A stretch of 64,000 nucleotides of DNA from Favolaschia claudopus (GCA_037176885.1 JAWWNJ010000004.1:2108001-2172000), one strand, 5' to 3'. Numbered from the stretch's first letter, positions 44,048 through 56,767 are shown. A program made the numbers and translations. Notes: generated by a model not told the origin, from the sequence alone.

Positions 44048-46699
44048 ATGGTTCTGTCACCTCGTTGGTGCAGCCTTTTCCTTGCGTTTCTGGCTGGTGC
44101 CTCTGCGTCGTCGGTGCTGAAGGACGCGCTGTCCGGCATCCCTTCTGGTTGGACAGAACTGCAGGACGCAGAGCTGTCTCTAAGCCGAGGCTTGAAGCTG
44201 CGCTTTGGATTGACGCAGCATGACTTTCCCCAGCTCGAATCTTTGCTGCTGGATATTAGCGATCCGTCGCATCCGAGCTATGGCAATCACCTTTCGAGAG
44301 ACGAGGTTCACGCCTTATCGACGCCCACTGATGAAGCCGTGCAACTCGTATCCGACTGGCTTTCGGCCAACAACGCCAAGTCCGTCAAGTGGACTCCCTC
44401 AAAGGACAGCGTCACTGCTGTGGTGTCCGTGTCCTCAGCCGAGTCCATGCTCTCCACCCGCTTCGGCGTCTTCGAGCACGGACCGACCGGGGAGCGCATC
44501 GTGCGCACGCTAAGCTACAGCTTGCCCGAGGAGCTCGCTCCCCACGTCGACTTCGTTCATCCTACTACTGCATTTCTGACTCCCCGGCGACGCGCACCTA
44601 GCCCTGCTCCCGATGCGAATGGCGTGCATCTTGAGAAGCGCCCAGTGCCGCTGAACCAGAGCAATTTCGAGAGCTGCGTGTCGGTCGCCGACCCGCCTTG
44701 CGTTCGCAGACTGTACAACATTGGGGACTACAAACCGAAGATCATCGATGAAACGAAAAATCATATCGGAGTGTGAGTGTTTTCGTCTTTATTTTACTGA
44801 GGCATTCATTGGTTCAACAGCACTGGATACCTGAACATCTGGGCCAAACCGTATGTTTGAGTTTCAAATCACGTATTTTAGTGTCTTCATGCCCTTCACA
44901 GCGAGTCCCTGAAACTCTATCTCAATGATTACATACCTGAATCCATCGGATCCAACTACACGATGGGGATCGTGAACATTACTGGTTAGTGCGCAGCTTG
45001 TTCTATCAACGACACCTCACTCACGCCATTTCCAGGACCTTTCGATGCCAGCCCTTATAATGACGAAGGGAACCTCGATACTCAGCTCGGTTAGCTTTCG
45101 CGCCCTATCATCCGTCCAACCACCAAAATTGTTAAATTTTGCCCAGCCATTCAAGTCGCATATCCCATTCCCATGACTTATTATACGACAAACTCTGTGC
45201 CGCCCGCTGTTCCCGATCCGAACTCAGGTGACGAGGATCCTGGTTTCAACCTCAATGAGCCATATCTCGAGTACGTTTTCGTCCGTCCCATAGCGATGGC
45301 TGCCTGAATGATTTTGGATTGTTTTTTCCACAGTTTCATTAATTACATCCTGACTCTCGAACACCCTCCTACTGTTATCACCACGTCGTATGGGGATACC
45401 GAACAAACCGTGAGGCACCCACCATTTTTATGATTATATTTAAATTGTGATGACTGACTCCCATGGCTTATTTCAGGTTCCACAAGTACGCCGCCGTGCT
45501 CGGTCATCACCAGGAATTTAATGCTGATACTTGAATGTCAGGACTATGCCGAAGCCGTGTGCAAAGGCTTCGCAAAACTTGGAGCGAGGTGAGTAGTGAT
45601 CGAGATCGCGAACAAAAGTTCAGTTGCTGACAGGTGTTCACTTTTGGTAGAGGTATTACTGTCATGTTCAGCACTGGTGACCAGGGATTGGGTACAAGTG
45701 CTACTGATGTACGCTCTCCGGTTTTCTTTTATCGGGTTCTTCCATGATTTACTTTGACCGTTCATTCAGCAATGCATCGCGTACGGAACCAATGCCACGA
45801 CGTTTTTGCCCGTTTTCCCGGCCTCTTGCCCTTAGTGCGTTTTATATCAAAGCGATTGGCCGTCTAATTCCCTGATTTTTTTGCGGCTATAGCGTAACCT
45901 CGGTCGGCGAGACGCTCGGCTTCTTCCCAACAGAGCCTTCGTTCGCATCTGGAGCTGGATTTTCATATTATTTCGACCAGCCAGCGTACCAAGGTGAAGC
46001 TTCCCTCGGTTCTCTATCACTGGACACTGAAATCGTTCGATTACAGCTGCTGCTGTGACCGGCTATCTCAACGGTCCTGCCAACCGCAACGAGTCGGCAA
46101 AGCAATCAACCATGTACAATCATAAAGGTCGCGCGTATCCTGACATCACTTGCATCGGTGCGTTTGTCCAATCCTCTTTTCATTAGTTTGTTTTTCATTC
46201 CTCTAAATCTAGGGAGCGGAGCGTTCTTCGATTACTATTACAACCGTTGGGATATTGGCGGCGGTACCAGCGCCGCGGTGCCGACTGCTGCGGGAATCGT
46301 CGCCCTGCTGAATGATTGGCGGCTGCAACACGGCAAGTCCACCCTGGGCTTCTTGAACCCTTTCCTGTATGGCGCGGGGTTGAAGGGTTTGGTTGATATA
46401 ACGTTCGTTCAATTTTCTTGTTCTTCGCTCAGGCTTGGATATGCTGATTGTTTTGGTTACAGAGAGGGAAATGTACTTGGGTGTGATCAGCCTGGGTTCA
46501 ACGCGACTGAGGGGTGAGTTGAATGCTTTTGTGATTGTATTTTCGAACACTCGGCTGATGCATGCATGCGTCTAGTTGGGATCCTACGTCCGGTATGTCA
46601 CGGTTCACTGATCCAGAAAATGTAACCTGAGCTCACTTGAATGCAGGTCTCGGCTACTTCGATTTCAAGAAATTGCAGCCTCTCGTTCTTCTAGCTTGA
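44048..46699 (+). CDS. Secreted sedolisin (S53) protease, right paralogue
   Basis: Same architecture as the left copy: signal peptide (MVLSPRWCSLFLAFLAGAS), pro-domain in exon 1 (44048 to about 44774), then about a dozen short exons. Catalytic Glu/Asp are in DEGNLDTQ (about 45065), the oxyanion Asp in STGDQGLG (about 45675), and the nucleophilic Ser in GGTSAAVPTAAG (about 46265). The frame reads through to the stop at 46697-46699 with all introns GT..AG, so it looks functional. Differences from the left copy are spread over exons and introns, for example in the linker ahead of the mature domain and in the loop after STGDQGLG. This indicates separation long enough for ordinary divergence. Likely an extracellular acid protease for protein nutrition. 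Confidence 0.85.
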
Positions 46700-47011
46700 T
46701 TGAATTTGACGCAACATTCATTGTTCAAGTTTGAACTAACAAATTTACATTTACGGACCTTGCTCGGCATGAAGTAGCATACATTAACAGTAATAGCCAA
46801 TGAACTACCTTTGGATAGGCACCTGCGTATGGTGTTCTGCTGGAAAATCGGACATGCTCGATTTCTCAACCTGTGAAGCTGGGAAAGTTTGAACTCGGCT
46901 CAATCGGACTCGGCTTTAGTCGGTTTTTCACCATCTCCAATCGCGTCTTGATCGTGTCGACTCACTCACTTTTTCGTTTGACCTCTTTAGAGTCCTCTCA
47001 CCGCGAACACC

Positions 47012-48223
47012 ATGAGTGCGCAATGTATATCTGTTTGGCAACTCTTTATTGAAATTTGAAAGACGCTGACGCTCTGGACGGTCGATTACTGTTCGCTATT
47101 CCCAAGAAAGGTTGTGAGCGCGCGTCGCGACATTCGCTTACTGGACTCATGCGTTATTGCAAGGAAGACTCCACGAAAAATGCCTCAGCCTACTTGCAGG
47201 TCTCTCTCTCTCCATCGCCTTCTCGTGATCTGTACCTGATTCCCCTCCAGGGGCCGATATACAATTTCGGAGGCACCAGAGGCTAGATGTCTGTCTCGTC
47301 CTCAATCACAACATCGCACTGTCTGTATTCCAACGGAATCTTTGCATATTGCCGTCTCACCGGCGGATAGTGTGTTTCTACCGGCATCCGACATTCCTTC
47401 CTTCGTTGGCAAAGGAAATGTCGACCTTGGGATTACGGGCCACGATGTGATACTCGAAGCTCAAATGCAGAATCACGTTACAGAGGCTTTACGACTCGGT
47501 TTCGGAAAATGCGCTCTACAAGTACAGGTCCCAGAGGCGAGCTCGATCAAAAGCGTCGAAGATCTCGCTGGAAAGCGGGTCGTTACAAGTTTCGAAGTGC
47601 TTTCAGCGGACTACTTCGGGAAGCTTGACGAGAAAAATGGTCTCACTGGTAATCAGCGAACCAGGATAGAATATGTGGGTGGAAGCGTTGAAGCTGCATG
47701 CGCTCTGGGTCTAGCAGATGGAATCGGTAGGACTCTAATTCCATGTTTCGAACAGAATCTGATCGAGATTATACAGTTGATCTTGTTGGTGAATATGGTC
47801 AATATTGCCTCTTTTTTCGATCATTGAACTCTTTACCCAGAATCGGGCGATACCATGCGTGCCGCTGGCTTGCATGCGATCGCTACTCTCCTCGAAACCG
47901 AGGCCGTGCTAATTAAATCGACCGTTCCAAAACATCCTGAATTTTCGCCCCTCATAGACATGGTGACGAGCCGGATAGCGGGAGTCGTTGCCGCTGGCAA
48001 ATACGTTGTATGCCAATACAATATCTCCCGGGACAAGCTTCCTGCGGCCACCCAGGTCACACCAGGAAGACGCGCGCCGACAATCAGTCCTCTCGAGGAA
48101 GAAAATTGGGTCGGCGTCAGCAGCATGGTGGAGAAAAAACGTATCGCTGGCATTATGGACGAATTGGTGAAGATTGGAGCGGAGGATATCCTGATCTTCA
48201 ATCTGGACAACTGCCGGGTGTAA
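47012..48223 (+). CDS. HIS1: ATP phosphoribosyltransferase (histidine biosynthesis, step 1)
   Basis: Catalyses ATP + PRPP to phosphoribosyl-ATP, the first and feedback-controlled step of histidine synthesis. Seven exons (47012-47024, 47063-47110, 47164-47199, 47251-47320, 47371-47726, 47777-47788 and 47841-48223) sum to 918 nt, giving 305 aa, close to yeast His1 (297 aa). Conserved blocks: LLFAIPKKGRLHEKC, RRHQRLDVCLVLNHNIAL, GNVDLGITGHDVI, and the PRPP-binding ESGDTMRAAGL. The C-terminal ACT-like regulatory domain (long form, histidine-sensitive) is present, ending in DNCRV. Exon 6 is a 12-nt microexon and intron 1 is only 38 nt. The start was chosen because MSAQYADALDGRLLFAIPKKG splices in frame. 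Confidence 0.93.
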
Positions 48224-48666
48224 TTGTTGGTCCAAAACATTTACCTTTATAGATATGTGCTTATTCCATGCACAAATGTTTGCTCTCAACAAAGTGAACG
48301 CTCATGATGATCGCGAAATTCTTTGATTCTTAGAGGTGAATTTGCTCGGGATTCTCGTCGAATATCAAGCGTTGTTTGATTTCACTCCGCCTCACATCGT
48401 AATTGTCTCAGCTTGGTCTGAGCTGGTGTGCAATTGTATATTGCTTGAACTTCAAGCGATCTAATCGCACAGACCGCTCAGTTCGAAAACCTCCATCTCC
48501 CTGCTGGACACGCGAGGGGCCGAGCTCACCAGGCAGTCGGTATTCCAGGCGACTCCTGCACGCTCTTCAGCGTATTGTTTCGGATGTCTCCATTTTTGTG
48601 ACATATTGTCGGCAGAGATCTTGGGTGGGACACTGTATTTCGGAACTTGTCTGAGACTCGCTCTCG

Positions 48667-48674
48667 TATATATA
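48667..48674 (+). promoter_or_regulatory. TATA box of the DUF5648 gene
   Basis: TATATATA 79 bp upstream of the ATG at 48753. Confidence 0.5.
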
Positions 48675-48752
48675 GGACAACGGCCGTAGTGATTCAAATC
48701 CTCGTCCTCAAGGCTCTCCCACATTCAGACTACTCTTCTCATTCTGATTATC

Positions 48753-49351
48753 ATGAAGACCTGCTCATCTCTCGCAATTTTCGCCGTTAGCTTCCTCCTC
48801 TCCTCGATTACGGCCCACGCACGCTCTGTTAAAATGACCAAGGTGTGTCTAATTCTAAGGTTATCACTGGTTCAAACTAACGAAGCATCCAGAGAATAGA
48901 CAACTGTCCCGAAATTGTCGGCGTTGTCAACTTACACAGACAATTTCACCACGACAAGGAGCACTATGTGTACACCACCAACTCCTCCGAGGTAGATCGT
49001 TCTGCCGTCGGTTATGAGTACGACGGCGTCCTTGGTGGCGCGTTCGAGAAGCAGGAGGCGTCGACGGTTCCCCTTTATCACATTTACAACGACCACACTC
49101 AAGCCAACTTCTACACGACGGACGAGGCGGAACGAGAATCTGAGCTTTCGCACAATTTGGCGAACGTCGACAGGGGCATTGCGGCCTTCGTGTTGAGCAA
49201 ACGAGCCTGCGGGAGTAAACCCCTATTCCGCCAGTTCAATCCTGCCACCGGGAACCATTTCCTCACTACGGACGAAGAAGAGGTGGAGTATGCGCTGACG
49301 GACAGAGGTTACGAGGAGCCAATTATTTCCGGATTCGTGATGCAGAAGTGA
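48753..49351 (+). CDS. Secreted DUF5648-repeat protein
   Basis: Two exons (48753-48842 and 48893-49351) give 182 aa. A clear signal peptide (MKTCSSLAIFAVSFLLSSIT) is followed by three degenerate copies of the short repeat typical of DUF5648: FHHDKEHYVYTTNSSE, then VPLYHIYNDHTQANFYTTD, then LFRQFNPATGNHFLTTDEEE. The pattern is aromatic/His, then YTT or LTT, then an acidic residue. The repeat occurs in bacterial and fungal secreted proteins, but its role is not known. Two Cys residues flank the repeats and may form a disulfide. Its TATA promoter and small size fit a regulated secreted protein. Confidence 0.75.
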
Positions 49352-49619
49352 GGTGGCTGCCGCACGGTTGGATTTAGATAGCATTGTTTGGATTTTTGTA
49401 ACGTGTATGACATTGTTGAACTCGAAGTCTTTATCGAGTTAGATTCCGTTGCATTTTTCTTCCAAGGCATGAGAGTCTCCAAACGAGAAGGATTCGAGGA
49501 GCAACGCACAGCGATCCTCATTCAACAACCCATTGCGAAATCGCGTAGCGATGGAGGCCGCTAAATAATCTTTGGGTATGGGGCCTGCACGCGAGAAAAG
49601 CTTCTGGTCCAAAATCAAT

Positions 49620-50886
49620 TCATTTAGGCTTGTGAGCTACCCAAAACTCTGCACGGTAAATCCAGCGCATCATAGCGTGTGCGTCGCCAGTGTACTCGCA
49701 TTCCACCGTAGTAGTCCGTTGCCCATCCTCCCGCGGATCGATGATGAATCCAAGCTCATCGACGGCCTGGAGGACCTCTTCGAGACTCAACTCGAGTTTC
49801 GATTGTCCGCCAGCGGTCCACAGAAGCGGCCCGAGATTGATCCAGGTACCGCCTGGTCGAAGAAGAGAGTAGATGTGTTCTAGCGTGGTGAGGATATTGA
49901 GGGAGGTGTCGATGAAGAACAAGGTAACGATGAAGTCGTAGCCAGGTATTGGAAGGAGATCCGGGTTCGGGGCGGGTGGGGGTTTCAAAGTGAGGAAGTC
50001 GGCTTCCCAAAGTTTTAGTGTGGGGGATAATCGAGGTACGACGTCGGGAAAATGGATTGAGCGAAACAGAGCTTCTGAGGATTTTTGATGCGAGAACCAA
50101 TGAGCATAAGGGTGAATGGAGTGTTGGTTGACAGTGGAAGTCGACATGGGGTCTAAGAGAAACCGAAACGCGAGATTCATGAAGAATGAGAGCTCGACCG
50201 CTGTGGTCTCGAGAAAACCTGTGGTCGCATTAAGGAAACAAGTCTGATGGAAGGGGGCTCCTCAACTTACCAAGCTCCGAAATTTCCCATGCTAGCCTTC
50301 CCAACCCCGCTCCCGGTACAAGAACGCGTTGTCTTGCGCGAGCATCAATGTCTACTGCGCGAAGAACGTCCAGAATAGGCGTGAATATTTTTTCGCGCTC
50401 TCGGACACCGTCAGCACTCCAGTCACGGATGTAGTGCTTCAAAGACTCTCGGACACGCATCAGGTCCGAAGACGTTCCTCCCCGTGGTGGAAGGTCAATG
50501 TTGAACTGCTGTTCTGCAAGTCTCGCAATCGCATCTGTGACTTTGGCATTTGCGCTGGTCACTTCCACGAGTCTGTTGAGCTTCGCGGGGTAGCCAAGGG
50601 TGTATCCGAGACGTTTATGTGCGCGACCGACGCCCGAGTACGCTGCCTGACGCTGAGAGGCCTCTGTCAACGACAGTTGACGGTACCGTGCATAAGAGTT
50701 CCGCGCACGCTCCAACGAGAACGGAGCAGATGCGGAGGGATCCAAAGATTTTAGTGAGACGAGATCGAGCAGTTCAGACCAGGTCCGTGGCAGGGCAAGG
50801 AAGGAAGAGTATCTCCATCCGAAAAAAGCGATGGCGATGGGGAAAAGTAGAGCCAGCCATATGTCGGATGTCCATGAGATGGACAT
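49620..50886 (-). CDS. Carnosine N-methyltransferase-like protein (N2227 family)
   Basis: SAM-dependent methyltransferase of the N2227/CARNMT1 family, which methylates histidine-containing peptides. Two exons (50886-50271 and 50218-49620) joined over a 52-nt intron give 404 aa. The N-terminus has a hydrophobic helix (IWLALLFPIAIAFFGW), unusual for the family, perhaps a membrane anchor. The family region holds VREREKIFTPILDVL, SAM motif I VPGAGLGRLAWEIS, GFLETTAVELSFFMNLAFRF, HPYAHWFSHQKSSE, YDFIVTLFFIDTS and LLRPGGTWINLGPLLW. The ATG at 50886 is used; the frame extends upstream only to a TTG at 50925. The substrate in fungi is not established. Confidence 0.88.
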
Positions 50887-51545
50887 GCACTCCGGTGAGT
50901 TACCGCTGCAGCCAAGCGCGCGCAAACAACCGCTAGCGTCCGAAAAAGGAAATATTTACAGGATGTTCTCGTTTTCGAGGATTCCGCTGTGATGCAGATG
51001 TAGCGCGAAACGTTGGGTGGAAAGAACGAGTGCGGAGCAGCTACAATACGTCTACGCGGAACATTTGATTGTCCACAAACTCTCTCAACTACGATACAAG
51101 AGTGGACTTGGAAGTAACTAGGGTTAGGGTTAGGAGAGTGGAGGGTCGAAAAAAAAATGGCCCACCCAGCCGAGTGGCCGTGGTGGGACAGGAAAATATT
51201 GAGACGGTGCATGCACCTAAGCACATACAAGCCGCAGGCGCACTCTGTATGGACAGGGTCGCCGTGCTATGGAGTGTTCCCACGGCCCACAAACCCAGGT
51301 AGGTGAAGGGACCTGTGCCATCAAGGTAAGTATGAGTTGCAAAGAAGATCAGGCGGAGACTTTATACCGCCAGCCAAGTGCACGGACCAGGAGTATTTGC
51401 CTTTGCTTGGGCCGGAGGATGCCGCTTCCACGTGAGACCACGTGCTTCTGAATTTTGATCTGCTCCTTCTCCTGGACGCGTCCAATACGAAGCTTACGCC
51501 GCATCCGTGCAAGTCGTCTGGCGCGATCGACGTTTGCGGCGGGGA
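50887..51545. other. Divergent intergenic region
   Basis: Separates the methyltransferase (minus) and the RRM gene (plus), so both promoters lie here. It contains TAGGGTTAGGGTTAGG at 51119-51134, a short telomere-like (or telo-box) motif. A single TAGGGTTAGGG recurs at 53655-53665 ahead of the next gene. No other feature is recognised. Confidence 0.4.
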
Positions 51546-53279
51546 ATGAATGGATGCCTCAATCTTTTGTCGCGTTCTATTCGATGTTGTTCCCGGCGCA
51601 CCTCACCGCTTATCTTACTCTGTCGACCCCATTTCCAAAGTTCGATCCCCAACTTCGAATCTCCTTTTCGACTGTCCGATAACCTGTTCGCCTCATCATC
51701 CCGTACTGGTTACGTCTATGAGCCGCCATTTGTGCGCCGTGGTGTCTGTATCACGAATCTTCCGTTGGGGACTACGATGCGTCAAGTTCTGAATCTAATT
51801 ACGGTCGGGCCCCTGGAGTCTGTCGAAATGAGCGAAGATGGCACTCGGTTGAATGTATTCTTTCTGAACGGCCTCCATGCCGCTCGATTCGTTGCCGCGT
51901 CAACTCGTCTCGCCATTGCCGGACGCCAATTGCATTGTGCTTGGCTGCCCAATCGCCAGCTGGACCCCGTTGTCGCACATGCAGTCAGCACAGACCGTGC
52001 CAGACGGACGCTATTGCTGTTCAAACACCGAGATAGGAAGGATCCTTGGATGGTCGGCTTTTTGAAGACATACCTGCCTGAGGCTGAAGAGATCACTGTG
52101 CGAGAGATCAAGGACCCCTTGTACTGGGAAGTGGCTGTCGTACATTTTCGCGATATATCAACTGCAATGAGGGTCAGCATGTCTTCGTTGATGATGCTGC
52201 TGCTTGCACTCGCTCAAGTACTCTCACCTATTAGGCTCTTGAAGAGGTTCCTGCTATGTTGTCTGTCCACGCTATATACGGCAGAGACCGATGTGAACCA
52301 GCTCCCACGAACGAGACCAGCATCTCGCCTTCCTATCCGAACAGGTTTCTTTATCAACCGACTTCCTCTCCTTTGACCACAGCCGATCACATCTTGACCA
52401 CGACCGACCACGCCTTCACCACAGTGACGCTCAGTAACCTTCACAAGGATACCACTGTTCGCGATATATGCAAGCGAGTATTCGGTGGAAAACTGTACGC
52501 CGTCAACTTGCACTCTGATCGTACTGCAGTACGTCTTCCTCCCATCTCCTCTATCCGACGTTGTGGAAGGCTCAAGTTTGGACTCGGCTTCGCACTATAC
52601 TGACTCAAAAAATCTAGGATGTGACTTTTTTTGACGCTGAAGAAGCACACAACTTCTACGTAGCCGCCACCACCAACGGCTTCACCCTTTTGGGCAACAA
52701 AGTACGGCTCGAACCCCAGACTGACGAGCCCCCCTCTCGCCAGATCGACGGCGTCCCCTACACACGCGTCCTACGGCTTCCCTTACATCAAACATGGATG
52801 CGGGGCATGTTCACACTCTCGAGAATCGCACAGGAATTTAGCCGATGCGGACCCTTGGACCGCGTATATGTAGCCCCGTGCGTATTTCGCTCTTTCCCGC
52901 CTTTGTTCCTCAGTCTTATACACTGCCTCTTTCCTTTCCTGCATCAAGGACTTTCGGTCGCAAAGTCGCAACACCACAGGCCGTGTGCATTGCCTTCGCC
53001 CGCGCCGCCGATGCACGCTTCGCGAAAACCCAGACCAACCTTGTACACGAGGCGTATGCTGGGAGAATCCTCACTTATGTTCGGGATCCGTGCGCTCGCC
53101 TTGACCCTATGTATGATGAGGTCGAGCTTGACCGGCCTTTGCCTGTGGAGAGTACGCGTACAGGACAGGGGGATCGAGGAGAGGCCGACGGGTTGCGGGA
53201 TGTGTGGTCTTCGGACACGGTACAGCGGCGGACGCTGGCTGCCTCCATTCAGACACGGATGATGAGACGCAATGCTTGA
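51546..53279 (+). CDS. RNA-binding protein with several RRM-like domains, mitochondrial-type N-terminus
   Basis: Four exons (51546-52172, 52235-52528, 52618-52877 and 52949-53279) sum to 1512 nt, giving 503 aa. The first 35 residues are Arg/Ser/Leu-rich without acids (MNGCLNLLSRSIRCCSRR), like a mitochondrial presequence. At least three RRM-like units follow: GVCITNLPLGTTMRQVL with GRQLHCAW (residues about 75-140), VTLSNLHKDTTVRDICKRV with GNKVRLEP (about 275-365), and RVLRLPLHQT with AVCIAFARAADARF (about 380-450). A middle unit from TLLLFKHRD is weaker. The exact RNP residues are degenerate. A role in mitochondrial RNA handling is an inference from targeting and fold. Confidence 0.7.
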
Positions 53280-53711
53280 GACGCCGCCATAGCGGTGGCT
53301 TTCATTGTGTAGTCCTGCGTGGGTCGCCAACTCCTGCTGTATACACTTAGGTCGGCGGTGAGAGCTTAACTATATCTCCTACGGGAGTGAACCGTGTGTG
53401 CCAAGGAGCACATTCGGTTCGGAGGCCAGACTGGGATTGGAGGGATCTCTGCAGACTACCCGCATTGGTGGACGTCCCTCAAACTGATCACGAAGGAATG
53501 TATCACTGTCTGGGATGGTCGAGGGTTGAACGTTGAACATTCAGAGTCTACCGACAATAGGTAAAAGTTTTGTACAAAAGTACCATACTGTAGCTAATAA
53601 ATGGATCACTCACCATATAAATCGTTTGGCAATTTGATGGATTTTGAATGCACCTAGGGTTAGGGTCAACCAAAGATTTGATGTCGTTTTTTGCTTTTGG
53701 TTTTCGATGTT

Positions 53712-56425
53712 ATGCTGGCCTGCCGGCCAGCCCTGGTCTTCTCTTCTACTTGGATTAGAACACTACAGCCTACGCCGGTAACACAAATCTCTTCCGTGCT
53801 GCGAAGAAGAAACATCTCTACACCCTCTGGAACTCCGTCTGCAAGTGCAGCTACTCATGGCTCAGAAAACACGTCCTCTTCCCTGGAACTGGGTACTTCT
53901 CCGAACATCGAAGGACCCGAGGGTGGCTCTACTACACGTTCCACGAAGGGAAAGAGGAAAAAAGCTTTGCGAAAGCCAGCGGATTCTGTACCCGTGGACA
54001 ATATTATCGAGCACCTTCGCCAACCACCTACGAATAAGAAAGGCCGAGCTAAGCCTCGACGTGATCCTGTGAAAATGTCTTCGGCCTCAAAATCCAAGGG
54101 CAAGGACAGCGGAAGGAATTCTGCTACAGATTCTGCGGCCGCGCCCGCGACAAGCCCGACTCGTTCCCCAAGGCTCAGCGCGACTTCTAAACCAGCGCCC
54201 CAGTCAAGTCCGAATCAGTCGGTCTCACTCCTCCGGTTACCGCCATTTACAACGCTTTCCGAAGTAGGACGTATGGTCCTGAATTCAGGAGTGTCTCCCG
54301 GCGCAGTCTTAGCGATCCAGATGTGGCTTTCTTCTCGCAGCGACCGACAAGACGCGAATGACAACGCCGAAACATCCGATGAACAGTCGTCGAATGTGCC
54401 TTGGAAGCTGGGCGCGGTAAATAATTATATTTGCTGGGATCTTGCCCTCTAAAGCTGACGGCGTTATAGACCATCGACTTTTGCGATGCTGACGTCGCTA
54501 GCGCGTTTGCTAAGGCTCCGATGTTGCTGGAGGTGTTTCTACCTCCAGCACCACCAGACAGCCAACCACCATCAGTCGATGACCGGCCTTGCGTACGGCC
54601 GTTTCCTCCTTCGGCACACGTTGCGGATTGGACACCAGCAGAGCTCGTATCGCTTGCCAGATTCTTGCCCACATGGCGCAACAACCTGCTTGCTCAATTG
54701 AAGCAGGGCCGGTTCGTTGAATCGCCGCCAGAATCGGCGAACATTGAAACACATGTGGGACCGGAGGACGGGGAATTGGTGGAGATGACGGTCGAGGATA
54801 ACGAAGATGCATTGCTTGAGCGAGCTAAGGTGCTGGTTTCAATGTGGGACGAGCTAGAGAGCACCCCCGATACAGATGGCCCTCCAGGTTCTACTGATTC
54901 CAAGGCCAATTGCAAAGAGGTTTTGCCGGCTGTTTCAGCAGAAGATGGAGACCCACTCAAAGTCAACGCTGACCAAACTCCAAATGCGGAGGGAGGCGAA
55001 CGAGAAGCCGAGGCACTAAATACACCATATTCGGCGCAGAACGACAATCAGCCAATTTCTCCAGGCCCAGAGCCCATGTTGAAGATTTCAAAGTCGTCCT
55101 CCATCGAGCTCTCAAAGCTGTTGAAAAATGACTGGGCGTACTCAGAACTGTTGCAGCGGTGAGTACATCAATCTATCGATTATTTTGACGCAATTTTGAA
55201 GCAGTCATTATCTAGCGCGCAAGCCCAGTTGTCACCCAACAGCGTACTAGTGTCCATCCCCGTCCTTCCACTGTACAAGGCCCACATCTTCCGTGGCCAC
55301 CCTCGGCAAACACGTTGGCTCGCCATGCGCGTCCCTGGCTCAGGCGTCCCCATCCTTACCCCGCCAGAGGCTCCCGCGAACGAACCCGAGACGAAGACCA
55401 TTCTCGAGGAACAGGAGGAACACGAGGACCCTGCCATCCAGCTATACGCCAACGCCCTACGCAAAGCCCTCGCGCGCGAACGCGAGCTCGAGGCGACCCT
55501 CTGGGACGCGCGTATCGCAGCGCAGGAACAAGCGCTGCAGATGGCACAGACAGCGGCCGAGGCACAGGTGCGCTCCGTGTTTGGCGCGTTTGGGGCTTTG
55601 GAAGGGGTGTGGATCCGCGTGGTGCGCGCTCCTCCTCCTGGAGCCAGGTCACCAAACCGCGATAATGGTAACACCGACGCCGACGCGGATACCGAAAGTC
55701 GTCCGAATCGTTGGGTCTACGAGCTACATGCTCTCGTGGCGTTTGCGGAGGTCCAAACGGCGGCGCGTGCACGGACGTTGGTGCCTGTGCAGTTCCCCGC
55801 GTTTGAGCGAATGGGGTTGCGGCATGTGAGCGAACCCTGGCCCGAGGCCCTGGGCGGGGAACCGCCGGGGGAATCGGAATTGAAGTCGTCTGACGCCGTG
55901 CGCGAGGGGTGGGCTGTGAGGCTGGCGCGGGAGCACCACGCCCAGGCGCAGGCGCGAGAACGGCACCAGGAAAGGGAGAGGCAGAGGGGTGCGGCGGAGG
56001 GGACGTGGGGGAAGGAGAGATTGAGTGAGGTGAGGGAGAGGCTGCGCAGGGATCAAAGGCATGCAGAGTTGGCGCAGCAGAAGAAGGGAGGGAGGAAGCT
56101 GAGGAGGGAGGAGGATGATTTCCCTTATGAGGTGGCGTATGGGGTGCCCCCCTCGTCGGATGAGACGTCAGCTCGCCGTTCGGGATCTCTGGCAGCCTCT
56201 GCCTTGGACTCACGTCCCACAGAGAGCGGCGAGGCAGTCTTGAGCGACTCCTCTGACTCGGATTCGCGTAGTGCCTCAGACTCAGAATCCGACAGCGAGA
56301 GTGATTCTGACTCCGATTCCGACAAAGAAGATCCTTCAGAGTTGACGAAGTCGAGTACAGAAGAGACCGCAACGGAGACGTCGCTGCCAGCGAATCCCGC
56401 TCTCCCTTATGTTGCGCTCTTCTAG
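53712..56425 (+). CDS. Large uncharacterised protein, basic N-terminus, Ser/Asp-rich tail
   Basis: Three exons (53712-54416, 54470-55158 and 55216-56425) sum to 2604 nt, giving 867 aa. The N-terminus (MLACRPALVFSSTWIRT, with RRRNIS further on) looks like a mitochondrial presequence. Next is a Ser/Lys-rich region, an ordered block at about 180-300 (LLRLPPFTTLSEVGRMVL, then PWKLGATIDFCDADVASAF), a long acidic stretch, and a third block at about 470-640 (VLVSIPVLPLYKAHIFRGH, then WVYELHALVAFAEVQTAARA). The C-terminal 230 residues hold an Arg/Glu-rich probable coiled coil and a Ser/Asp repeat (SDSESDSESDSDSDSD). I do not recognise the family. The LPPFTTLSEVGRMV block has an RRM-like look. It follows the RRM gene on the same strand. 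Confidence 0.65.
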
Positions 56426-56767
56426 ATCTTCGCAATAAACTTGGACACGCGCCTTCGTCGCTCCGCTGCACACAGTGCAGGTTGATGCCTTTGGTGCGCA
56501 ATCTGCGTTTCGCTGGTGTACGCGCTGCGCCGCGTCGCGAAGGTAATTAGTATTTGGGCGGCTGACCATTGCTCGAGATTTGGGGGTGAGGGACGAGCGA
56601 ATTGGATAGAGAGGTGGATTTTTAACAAAAAAGTATCCTATGCATTTATATACAGCGTCTCGTTCCAAATTCTCTATCTACGCAAGTACCATGTAGCACT
56701 AGTTGATTGCACAGTACCCCGCTCTTCGATGTACGAACTTTAGTACGAGATCCACTAATCTTCGCAT

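Larger units (their letters stand above)
43108..46699 (+). repeat. Right arm of inverted segmental duplication
   Basis: Inverse copy of 35620-35254 plus 18738-15506. It contains the 3' tail of the small membrane-protein gene, the element-free intergenic region and a full sedolisin gene. At 43422-43445 it holds the empty counterpart of the element insertion site, GTACTGCTACTTCGATATG. Confidence 0.85.

Noticed and set aside
51119..51134. TTAGGG-like repeat (TAGGGTTAGGGTTAGG), with a shorter one at 53655
   Set aside because: Only two and a half units, between two ordinary genes. Too short for an interstitial telomere; at most a promoter telo-box.
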